From: Oligoflexaceae bacterium
GTDB taxonomy: Bacteria > Bdellovibrionota_B > Oligoflexia > Oligoflexales > Oligoflexaceae
Assembly (NCBI GenBank): GCA_947474445.1
Contig: CANJJY010000022.1
Coordinates: 1 to 21,093, forward strand
DNA: 21,093 bases
Direction of reading: 5' to 3'
The notes under the pieces are model-generated. The model was not told the DNA's origin and did not search any database. It was given only the letters and a program-made list of their open reading frames with translations. Shown piece after piece: positions 9,101 through 15,000 of the stretch. The translations under genes were made by a program, and so were the position numbers. The number at the start of each line of letters is the position of its first letter. The first letter of the stretch is position 1.

Positions 9101-10825
9101 TATGCCCAATACAAAGCCTATATCGCCCGGATTCTCGCCCTTCATTTTTGCCCTCTCATCGCCGCCGATGATCTGGGGCCAGCTCGCCAGTGGCAGGAGC
9201 GCCTCGGGCTGACTCTCCAGCAACCCCAAAGTTGTGAAGGCGTGAGTGGTCTGACCACTCTTCCCGCCGATCCCTTACGTTTTCCACGATGGATGACGCA
9301 GCGCGTCCTCGACGATGTCTTTGCTATGGGCAAAGAAGCTCATCTCAAACCTGGATTGGCGCATATTCCGGCGGCTCTCCGCTTCTATAAACTCCAAAAA
9401 CAGAGTGGACTCAACGCTGAGACGCGTGCTGAGCTTTGGCTGCGAGAAAGTCTCGGCGTTTGGCACAACGCCAACGCCGCTTCACAGAGTCGTCGCCAGT
9501 TCTATGCGCTGCAGTTTTGGGCCGGAGCTCCGAGTTTGCTCGGCAGTTGGCTCGACGCCACGCGCCAGAAGTTTGATGCGGAAGCCTGGAAGCAAGCTCT
9601 GGCTCAGTTGGCCGAAGTCGATGCGGAGGATGGCTTGCGCCGCCTTATGCGCCGCACGATTGATCTGCAGCGGACGACCGCCGCCGAGGGTGGCACCATG
9701 CTCACCTTTGCTGTGCGTTGGCTCTCCGCCCTCGACCAGCATCCTGAGGAGAGAAAAATCCTCTCGCTCCTGCTCGCCGATTACGCATCGGCGGAAAACT
9801 ATGATTTTATGGGCAACGATTTGCCTTTGGCTATCCTTGGACTTTTCGAGGATCGCTTCGATTGGCAAAATCCTGGGCTCCGTCTAGCGAAATTCGCCGC
9901 GCAAAGGGAAACCCTGCAGTCGTGGGCTGTAGCTGGACGCCTCTTTTCTCCTGAAAGCTGGGAGAATCTCCTCGCGACGCTCCCGCGGGCGCTCGCCGCA
10001 TGGGGCGATGAAAAATCTCAAGAACGACTCGCGCGCGAGATGCTGGCCGAAGGTCTTGCGCTCGGTACTCTCTGGCAAAGCGATCAGCAGCGTTTTCTTG
10101 CGCAGTCTTGGGACCTTGTCTTAAAGAGCTGGCGCCTGAGCGATTGGGGCGAGAGCTATCAAAGAGCCTGGGGAATTTTTGTCGAGGCCTGGGAACAACC
10201 TTTGCAAAAGCTCGATGGCACCGATGGCCCGAGTCTTCAGGCTATCACCGCATCGAATCTCGCTCATCTCCTCGGCGGCTTGCCTTCTCTCCTCGCCGCT
10301 CATCAAAGTACAGGAGCGATGACGGAAGATTTGTTCTGGCCGCGGCTGCTGGCAGAAGGCAACCAACTCCTGCAAACCGAAACGGCAGGAGCGGGCGTCC
10401 TTGCGCGTTGGCTGGCGACCGATCAGCTCGGGTTTACCGATGGCGAGCGCTGGCTGCATCTCTTGCAGGACAGCGCGGCTCGCGGCGTCACCGCTGCCGC
10501 TCTCGCGGCGGCCGTGGCCACTCCTGAAAATCTTTGGCGCGATGCCTTGCTTGAAAGCAGCGATCTTCTGACTCGTTTGCAAAGGCCCCTTGCCTATCTT
10601 AAATCACGCCTCATCTGGCACATCGAACCCGAACACAATGGCTTTCGCCACGCTCTCGATCGCATCTGGATGCTGGCCAGTGACGCCCAACTCAATCAAC
10701 AGCAGGCGGACGTTCTCGAACGCTGGCTCGGACACGATCTGCCGAGCGAGACGCAAGGCAGCGCTCCACCGGCTGTTATCAGTGATACTGCATCTCATCC
10801 TAACAGAGAGCCTGGCTCTCCCTAA
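6155..10825 (+). CDS. Giant lipoprotein of unknown family
   Basis: 1556 aa. ATG 6155 is preceded by GGGAGGA about 7 bases upstream and overlaps the end of the FadL-like gene by 11 bases. The N-terminus MLSKVT, a hydrophobic run and W-S-A-C21 form a lipoprotein signal, though Trp at -3 is unusual for a lipobox. Ser follows the Cys, so inner-membrane retention by the classical +2 Asp rule is not indicated. The remainder has no recognisable domain or membrane span. It looks mostly alpha-helical, rich in Leu, Ala, Gln and Trp, with many helix-turn-helix-sized units but no exact repeat. The few cysteines cluster (around 7330-7510 and 9030-9235 in the DNA), as in a disulfide-bonded exported protein. 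The tail is Pro/Ser-rich. Coupled to an outer-membrane channel upstream and an exported START-like protein downstream, it may be a periplasmic partner of the channel. Function unknown. Confidence 0.85.
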   Translation: MLSKVTAGFLLVAAILCWSACSRPSETPDAHRGFFKSPDAASACLENNLSQWELSGVFVHKLLRCASNQNDEGGETLPSTEALLASLPPEKLQNLIDFLLLPDPQGKTHEERYPYLLAFGTLLDRDLTQAPSLRGERLGALQNLLIAMKTDRAQEVLVHWARSARMQDLMRELGAFLAGLQGDGLESLTHEILAGERLRQPLLTLSRAPLTDDSLMQALAESLSATPTRVLAAADRESIIDGWRQPQLGSSAVHAPEGPTAEGQTPAQHLAAFNSSWSDADREGLSRGLLKMWDLYRSSGSTSRPALDQKLLKTATAAIDQQSGPSLWLLSMLNDMQGLRAADGDTVAGAIERLLSDAYDPTLDSLRAKMGGSRLISQIATLMEEGGAVPGCSNLSIDGLAARDTGDFASYAALVQTLTTPQSACDQKIPLEAAFSSWTGVSIDTDCSVAVGPCLAAQTRAPAQIASYWQDGYTPPSPRLLQDLVLQSLAHLSRELRADPYALRNLSLAPGSFSAEGLEAMAADFRAQSIATIEEVASFDEALTRKYRGELTEDFLEKVLAASLEKMASRASEFYDLVPNTIDAGEKTADQRASRIFAGLYAGGPLESALADRLQLSSVLTEKLPADAELSAFLRSHPAFLSSFLDRQRRSLAIFRHPAFAVQSNEDLTPFVSLGSNLNNFVSLVSDGNRHRDTLGPITAASPFLIKSSAELLQPTQAILDFDPYDRSKQAAWGLWTQQLSSSGLVSKDVPPQLAARFEAWSREVWLPSMTAAANWTDLWQLAPPRWASQSPQFSPEFFEVKPYDANEARILTLYQLRHYLKIPLPLPKGASISAGANPTPTTTQFTQALRGFMSAAYMASPGGDYTLFARLAPPFLADPSLQTLEALQSAALPDWQSFAASDQFFPYARQNLIRDVQKFSVESFTPEFKLFSTFNLLSFTRSGIAYFPQPLIGFGGRLCHISEAETAPCPVELSSASDEAAYAQYKAYIARILALHFCPLIAADDLGPARQWQERLGLTLQQPQSCEGVSGLTTLPADPLRFPRWMTQRVLDDVFAMGKEAHLKPGLAHIPAALRFYKLQKQSGLNAETRAELWLRESLGVWHNANAASQSRRQFYALQFWAGAPSLLGSWLDATRQKFDAEAWKQALAQLAEVDAEDGLRRLMRRTIDLQRTTAAEGGTMLTFAVRWLSALDQHPEERKILSLLLADYASAENYDFMGNDLPLAILGLFEDRFDWQNPGLRLAKFAAQRETLQSWAVAGRLFSPESWENLLATLPRALAAWGDEKSQERLAREMLAEGLALGTLWQSDQQRFLAQSWDLVLKSWRLSDWGESYQRAWGIFVEAWEQPLQKLDGTDGPSLQAITASNLAHLLGGLPSLLAAHQSTGAMTEDLFWPRLLAEGNQLLQTETAGAGVLARWLATDQLGFTDGERWLHLLQDSAARGVTAAALAAAVATPENLWRDALLESSDLLTRLQRPLAYLKSRLIWHIEPEHNGFRHALDRIWMLASDAQLNQQQADVLERWLGHDLPSETQGSAPPAVISDTASHPNREPGSP

Positions 10826-10840
10826 TCTCTTGGAGTCATC

Positions 10841-11566
10841 ATGAAACGCACACTTCTTCTCGCAGGCCTTTTGACTGGAGCCACTCTCCACGCCAAAGCC
10901 CTACCAACCCCTCCCGCTAGTTGCGCCGCTGACATCGCTGCCGTCGGCTATTGCTCGACGGCCGACGCTCCTCCCTTCAAAGGAGCTGTCGATCTCCGTT
11001 TCTTCGTGGTCATCGACAAAGCCTCTTTTGCGACGGTCGATGATGTGCTGAACCGTTACCTTTCCTTTAATACCTGGCCTGCTTTCGCCGAATCGACCGG
11101 CACCGAAGATCTGGTTTTCACCAAAAGCATCCGGATGCCAACCGTTCAAGTAAATGGCACGACTGTTTATCGTCACTACTATGACTACAAACTCAAGTCG
11201 CCCATCGGCTACCAGAAGGTTCGCGGCGTGACTTTTAACTCTAAAGTAGCGGCTTATCCTGGCGCTCTCGCGAGCGTGGAGTTTGCCGCTCAAATCCAAG
11301 GACCTCAAGCCGTACCAGCTGGTGAGAAGCCCTTGAACGGCGTCGAAGGCGTTCAGCTCCAAGTCGGTTCGGTTCACGCTGTCGATTGCGACGGTCGCTT
11401 TGATTTCTGCGGTAACAATCAGTATTTGTTGATGTACGAATCTAAGATTCAACCCGACATCGACCTTCTGCCCAAGGTGGCGGCTGCTTCGATCTCCAAA
11501 GGCATCGAAGCCCTCCTCGTCGGCATGTGGTTTAACAACATCCCTGTCCCCGCTGCGCAAGACTGA
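10841..11566 (+). CDS. Exported START/SRPBCC-like protein
   Basis: 241 aa. ATG 10841 has GGAG 5 bases upstream and lies 15 bases after the lipoprotein stop. The signal peptide MKRTLLLAGLL...LHAKA20 has an Ala-Lys-Ala type I cleavage site. The mature chain has an N-terminal Cys pair (SC28 and GYC near residue 38), then the SRPBCC pattern: an early helix (TVDDVLNRYLSFNTWPAFAES), a run of beta strands (VYRHYYDYKL, VRGVTFNSKV, ASVEFAAQI, QYLLMYESKI), and a C-terminal amphipathic helix (LLPKVAAASISKGIEALL) where START domains have their lid helix. A Cys pair in DCDGRFDFCG may form a disulfide. START-fold proteins bind lipids or other hydrophobic ligands. The fold call is by pattern only. A strong terminator follows. 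Confidence 0.72.
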   Translation: MKRTLLLAGLLTGATLHAKALPTPPASCAADIAAVGYCSTADAPPFKGAVDLRFFVVIDKASFATVDDVLNRYLSFNTWPAFAESTGTEDLVFTKSIRMPTVQVNGTTVYRHYYDYKLKSPIGYQKVRGVTFNSKVAAYPGALASVEFAAQIQGPQAVPAGEKPLNGVEGVQLQVGSVHAVDCDGRFDFCGNNQYLLMYESKIQPDIDLLPKVAAASISKGIEALLVGMWFNNIPVPAAQD

Positions 11567-11577
11567 TCGACCTAGCG

Positions 11578-11613
11578 AAGCCGCCGTGCCTCAGGCCGGC
11601 GGTTCTTCTCTTT
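11578..11613 (+). terminator. Rho-independent terminator ending the FadL-like operon
   Basis: CCGCCG (11581-11586) pairs with CGGCGG (11597-11602). Inside, after one bulged T, GCC (11588-11590) pairs with GGC (11594-11596) around a TCA loop. The stem is followed by TTCTTCTCTTT. It lies 12 bases after the stop at 11566 and separates this operon from the COQ10-like gene. Confidence 0.7.
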
Positions 11614-11618
11614 CCCGC

Positions 11619-11648
11619 TTGGCACGCCCGGCCTTCCTCCGCTATATC
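11619..11648 (+). promoter_or_regulatory. Probable sigma-70-type promoter of the COQ10-like gene
   Basis: TTGGCA (11619-11624), an 18-base spacer and TATATC (11643-11648) lie just after the terminator. Initiation would fall near 11655, leaving a ~30-base leader before ATG 11685. The pair matches consensus at 4-5 of 6 positions per box. Confidence 0.45.
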
Positions 11649-11684
11649 CTTAAGATCATGGTTCCACGACTGAGAGAGGGTCCT

Positions 11685-12110
11685 ATGGCAGGTGCATCCC
11701 GCGAAGAGATTTTTGATATAGCCGCCGAACGATACTACGAAGCCCTTCTCGACTACGCTCACTACCCCGATGTCTTACCGGAAGTCGATGCCATTGAAGT
11801 CCTCGCGTTCACCGAGACGACAGCGCGCGTCCAGTATGCGATTCAGGTCGTCAAGAGTTTCACTTATATCCTTAAGATGACGCAGAAGCGCCCGCAGTCC
11901 ATTTCGTGGGAGCTGGAATCCGGCAGTTTTTTCAAAAAGAACAGTGGTCGCTGGCAGATTGAGTCCTTGGGACCTGAGCGCTGCAAGGTGACTTATAGTT
12001 TGGATGTGGAGTTTAAGATCTTTGCACCGGCCGCGATCACCAATAAGCTGGTCGCCGTGAATCTACCGCGTATGATGCAAGCGTTTTTTGCCCACGCTAA
12101 GACCAAATAA
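11685..12110 (+). CDS. COQ10-like SRPBCC/START-domain protein
   Basis: 141 aa. ATG 11685 is chosen because GAGAGAGGG ends 4 bases upstream and the product then matches the family length (~140-150); ATG 11658 would sit almost on the predicted transcription start. No signal peptide is present, so it is cytoplasmic. The N-terminal pattern EEIFDIAAERYYEALLDYAHYPDVLPEV closely follows the COQ10/polyketide-cyclase-like opening (strand, helix, then a YPxFLP-type turn). Strands follow (ARVQYAIQV, SISWELESGSFFKKNSGRW, CKVTYSLDVEF) and a C-terminal helix (LVAVNLPRMMQAFFAHAK). COQ10-type proteins bind quinones or other hydrophobic ligands; the ligand here is unknown. It lies downstream of the exported START-like gene but behind a terminator, so regulation is probably separate. 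Confidence 0.82.
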   Translation: MAGASREEIFDIAAERYYEALLDYAHYPDVLPEVDAIEVLAFTETTARVQYAIQVVKSFTYILKMTQKRPQSISWELESGSFFKKNSGRWQIESLGPERCKVTYSLDVEFKIFAPAAITNKLVAVNLPRMMQAFFAHAKTK

Positions 12111-12115
12111 GTAAG

Positions 12116-12131
12116 GGGGCCTTTCGGCCCC
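12116..12131. terminator. GC hairpin between convergent genes
   Basis: GGGGCC (12116-12121), loop TTTC, GGCCCC (12126-12131), a perfect 6-bp stem between the stop of the COQ10-like gene (12110) and the stop of the minus-strand lipoprotein gene (12155). Neither strand has a strong T-run after it, so termination in either direction is plausible but not certain. Confidence 0.5.
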
Positions 12132-12154
12132 ATAGTTCAACATATATCTGAAAC

Positions 12155-12718
12155 TTAGCAGCCAACGACTTCAACGTGCATATCTTGATCGCCGTAAGTG
12201 GTTGTGTGATCGACGTCGTTCTTCGCCTTGTCTTCTTGATACCACTTATTCGCCACTGAACCAGCAACATCGATCTGATTGTGACCGGTCTTACCTGTGC
12301 TTTGCTTATTGGAACTACTACCCGTGTATTCGTCGCTGCCAGCGCCACCGTTTTGCCAGATGCGATCGACTACGATAAACTTAGTTCCTCGGATCATAGC
12401 GCACTGTCCACAAGCGTCTCCGACTGTTCCGTCCTTATCCGAACCGAAGGTTTTGCTATCGACGCCGGCGATCGGCGTTCCACCGACCGATTCATCGCCG
12501 CTATAAGAATATTTTTCGCCGTTGGAATTGCATTGAACTGGGTCTTTGGTACCCATGCCGCCACCGCCAGGAGGCATCCTGTTGGTGACCTCATATGTTC
12601 CGGTGGTCACAGCCTTAGTATCTGATTGCTCCTTTTGACAAGCTTGGAAAGAGAAAAGAACGAAAGCTACTCCTGCCACTCGACTCGTTACGTTGAACCA
12701 ATGATGAGAATTTAACAA
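12155..12718 (-). CDS. Small lipoprotein with a barwin/expansin-like double-psi beta-barrel
   Basis: 187 aa with a TTG start at 12718, supported by GAGGT 5 bases upstream (plus acctc 12724-12728). The signal peptide ends in lipobox F24-Q-A-C27. A linker rich in Gly, Ser, Thr and Lys (residues 28-60) leads to a compact C-terminal domain. There, C103-G-Q-C106-AMI, GTKFIVVDR (D118) and NQIDVAGSVANKW (D150) follow the barwin/expansin double-psi beta-barrel pattern, in which a conserved Asp in an HFD-like motif acts on or binds polysaccharide. C63, C103, C106 and C187 could form two disulfides. Expansin-like and RlpA-like members loosen or cleave cell-wall glycans; which applies here is unknown. 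No expansin C-terminal binding domain is present. The lipoprotein call is strong, the fold call moderate. Confidence 0.75.
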   Translation of the reverse strand: MLNSHHWFNVTSRVAGVAFVLFSFQACQKEQSDTKAVTTGTYEVTNRMPPGGGGMGTKDPVQCNSNGEKYSYSGDESVGGTPIAGVDSKTFGSDKDGTVGDACGQCAMIRGTKFIVVDRIWQNGGAGSDEYTGSSSNKQSTGKTGHNQIDVAGSVANKWYQEDKAKNDVDHTTTYGDQDMHVEVVGC

Positions 12719-12984
12719 AGCTTACCTCGCGTTTGAATTACACCTGTCTCCTATCTTTCAAGTTACAGTCCAAAACTGCGGGCAGGTATTTTTAATTGGG
12801 CCGTAAGTTTGCCTAGAGGAAAGAGAGTCGGCAGGATGCTGTTTTTCTTTGAAAGAAATTTGCCTGAAAATAAATGCGTATTAGTCCGTATGGATCAGCC
12901 TTGGGCCCCGTCGGTGTCTGATCACATTTCACTGTCTGAAAAAATTCACACAGGGAACCATTTCATTATTACTGAAAGCTGTTC
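12719..12984. other. Intergenic region upstream of the barrel lipoprotein
   Basis: 266 bases. A possible 55-codon plus frame from ATG 12836 lacks a properly spaced ribosome binding site and runs into the 3' end of the SelO-like gene. The stretch beside 12985 is AT-rich and could hold the end of the SelO-like transcript, but no clean hairpin plus T-run is visible. Nothing else recognisable. Confidence 0.4.
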
Positions 12985-14817
12985 TCAAAGACCTTCACGG
13001 TAGCTATGCACGACTTTAATCGCATGCCTGACGAGAGGTTCCAGCACACCTTCCATACGTTTGGTATCAATGTAGGCACTCGGCACAAAGTCGGGATTGA
13101 GGACCTGACCGCGAATGATTTCTTCGATGAGCTTATGGAATTGCTTAGAGCTCAGCTGCCGTCGCTGGCGGGTGAGCTGCTCAGCAAGGATGCACACGGC
13201 ATCGCCCGTGACGCGATCTTCGCGATTGATCAGAGCCGCGCGCTTAAAAATTTCCTGGAGAGCCGTTTCGCGATTGCTATCCGTGCTTTCAAGGACCTTG
13301 TCCACCAACTGACTGTATTGCTTTTGGACCAGCTCGGCGAGCTTCTGGTAGCGCGTCGAGGCGAGCAGGGGATCCCGCTTCGCCACCTGTGAGGCCATGA
13401 GAGTCAAGAGCTTGTCCCCGCTCAGAGGTGGTTTGCTCTGCAGCATGAGTTCGGGGAGTTGCCGTAAGAGCTTGCGCATCGAAAACAGCATATGCCAGTT
13501 CTCGCCGTCTGGCACCTTGTGAAAGCTATCGCTCGATTTTGCGTGTTCGAGGACAGAGAAAGCCTTCATCATATTGACGACGAGACGGCCATACCTTTGC
13601 AGAGCGAGCTGCGCTTGATCGTGGGTCAAACCGAGCCGACGGAGAAAAAAGCTTTGCCGCGATCTTTCGAAGACCCTATCGAATTCAGCCAACTCCGGCG
13701 CACGTGCGAATTTTTCAATCGGCTTTTTGCGACCGGTTTGCAAAAAGGCTATCATCTGCGCAAAGGTCTGTATCATATAGCGAGCCTTGGCCCGCTGCTG
13801 CTTGAGGTTGGTCGACCAGCGCTCATGGTCATCGAAGCGATAGCCATGGAAAAAGAGGCCGAATTGGCGAATCGAGCCATAATCGATGATGCCCGCATCG
13901 GCGAGGATATTATCGCCATCCCATTCCATCCAGCAGAAGATATACTCCGCTTCGAATTGGGCCGCTGCATGAGCGAAGTTTTGGACCATATTCTTCATGA
14001 ACAGACGATAGGGACTGACGCCGGGCTGGGTCTTCCAGCTTTGATTCTGGATCTGGCGTTCGATATGATAATCGACCATAGGCTTCAGTCGATCGAGGCG
14101 ACTCTGCTTGAGATGGAGAAAGAAGTGCGAAGGTCTGAGGAGGTTCTCGCCGGCGCGCACAGTGACGGCAAAGTTTTTAGGAAATTCGACGACGCAGAGG
14201 ACTCGCTCGGTCTTGAGGTTATTCCTGTGGAGTATTTCACTGAAGAGAACGTCGATGAGGCCTTCCTGGAGCTTTGAATACCCGCAGCCGTAGGAGACAT
14301 TGGGATCGCCGGAGCGAAAGAAGGTCTTTTGCTGAGAGGTCGCCGGGGACAGACAGGTTGCGCCCGTGCCGCAGCTGCTGATATCCCAGCTGCGACCGCC
14401 CGAGTTCCAGCAGCCGTTCCAGATACTGCGCCCGTCGCCTGACGACAGGCCGCGGCGGTCAGCATGTTGCAGCTGGAGGTAGCGGGTCGCCATATAATGA
14501 TGCTCTTTGACCTCATCCTTGGCCACGCGCCTTGGATGCATCAAATCATACTCGTTGACGATAATAAGGGCGAAGGTATCGAGGAGCTTTTCATTGAGGG
14601 CATCGTTCATCTCATGGGGATGATCAGGGGCGATTAAACCCATCTCTTTGGCGAGCGGGAAATTGAAGAAAGATACCTTCCCACCCTTGCGGCGTCGCGC
14701 CTGGTAGCTGACGTAGGCGAAGGGAACCCGCTCCTGAAGCGGATGCCGACCGTCGATTTGCGAGAAATTCTCGTAACTTCGGACGGTTTCGTCGATCTTA
14801 TGGCGGATCTTAGTCAA
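12985..14817 (-). CDS. Divergent SelO-like (UPF0061) pseudokinase-fold protein with Lys-to-Cys change
   Basis: 610 aa from a TTG at 14817 with GGGAGG 5 bases upstream; the GTG at 14844 has no spaced ribosome binding site. SelO landmarks appear in order: GDGR (127-130); W-D-I-S-S-C149-G-T-G-A-T where SelO has a D-L-x-L-K-G-A-G-x-T motif; SEILH with E194 for the helix-C Glu; an Arg pair R221/R228 at SelO spacing; and D302-N303 followed nine residues after N303 by D312-Y-G, matching SelO's DN...IDYG metal and catalytic site. SelO proteins transfer AMP from ATP to Ser/Thr/Tyr of targets. Here the ATP-anchoring Lys is Cys149, while the metal residues are kept. Residues ~400-610 are a long helical extension. 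No signal peptide. Family membership is my by-eye alignment; activity is uncertain. Confidence 0.75.
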   Translation of the reverse strand: MTKIRHKIDETVRSYENFSQIDGRHPLQERVPFAYVSYQARRRKGGKVSFFNFPLAKEMGLIAPDHPHEMNDALNEKLLDTFALIIVNEYDLMHPRRVAKDEVKEHHYMATRYLQLQHADRRGLSSGDGRSIWNGCWNSGGRSWDISSCGTGATCLSPATSQQKTFFRSGDPNVSYGCGYSKLQEGLIDVLFSEILHRNNLKTERVLCVVEFPKNFAVTVRAGENLLRPSHFFLHLKQSRLDRLKPMVDYHIERQIQNQSWKTQPGVSPYRLFMKNMVQNFAHAAAQFEAEYIFCWMEWDGDNILADAGIIDYGSIRQFGLFFHGYRFDDHERWSTNLKQQRAKARYMIQTFAQMIAFLQTGRKKPIEKFARAPELAEFDRVFERSRQSFFLRRLGLTHDQAQLALQRYGRLVVNMMKAFSVLEHAKSSDSFHKVPDGENWHMLFSMRKLLRQLPELMLQSKPPLSGDKLLTLMASQVAKRDPLLASTRYQKLAELVQKQYSQLVDKVLESTDSNRETALQEIFKRAALINREDRVTGDAVCILAEQLTRQRRQLSSKQFHKLIEEIIRGQVLNPDFVPSAYIDTKRMEGVLEPLVRHAIKVVHSYREGL

Positions 14818-14904
14818 GGCTACCTCCCGGGGCACAAAGCCCACCTTTTATCTCAGTCGGCAATACGCGAGAAAACTTGAGGGATAGAGGCTGTTTAGGT
14901 GAGG

Positions 14905-14932
14905 AAAAAATGAGGGGCCGGCCCTGCGGCCC
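14905..14932 (-). terminator. Probable terminator of the TIG/FGE-like gene
   Basis: On the minus strand GGGCC (plus 14928-14932) and GGCCC (plus 14915-14919) enclose an 8-base loop, followed by CTCATTTTTT (T-run at plus 14905-14910). It lies about 70 bases downstream of the stop at 15001 and upstream of the SelO-like start. The GC stem has alternative pairings. Confidence 0.55.
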
Positions 14933-15000
14933 GCGCGCCTCGCCAAGCAAGGGGGGACATGTCAGTCCCGGAGGTGAGGGTTTCCTCCGCGACATCAGAT

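Noticed and set aside
9315..9887. 190-codon plus-strand frame inside the giant lipoprotein
   Set aside because: Very rich in Arg, Ser and Pro, as expected of an out-of-phase reading of the real frame.
10901..11560. 219-codon minus-strand frame opposite the exported START-like gene
   Set aside because: The plus-strand gene has a signal peptide, ribosome binding site and operon position; the minus frame has none.
12809..13003. 64-codon plus-strand frame ahead of the SelO-like gene's 3' end
   Set aside because: It has no well-spaced ribosome binding site and no family resemblance, and it overlaps the end of the SelO-like gene antisense.
13492..14277. 261-codon plus-strand frame inside the SelO-like gene
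   Set aside because: It is antisense to a gene with clear SelO motifs and a good ribosome binding site; its residues show no recognisable domain.
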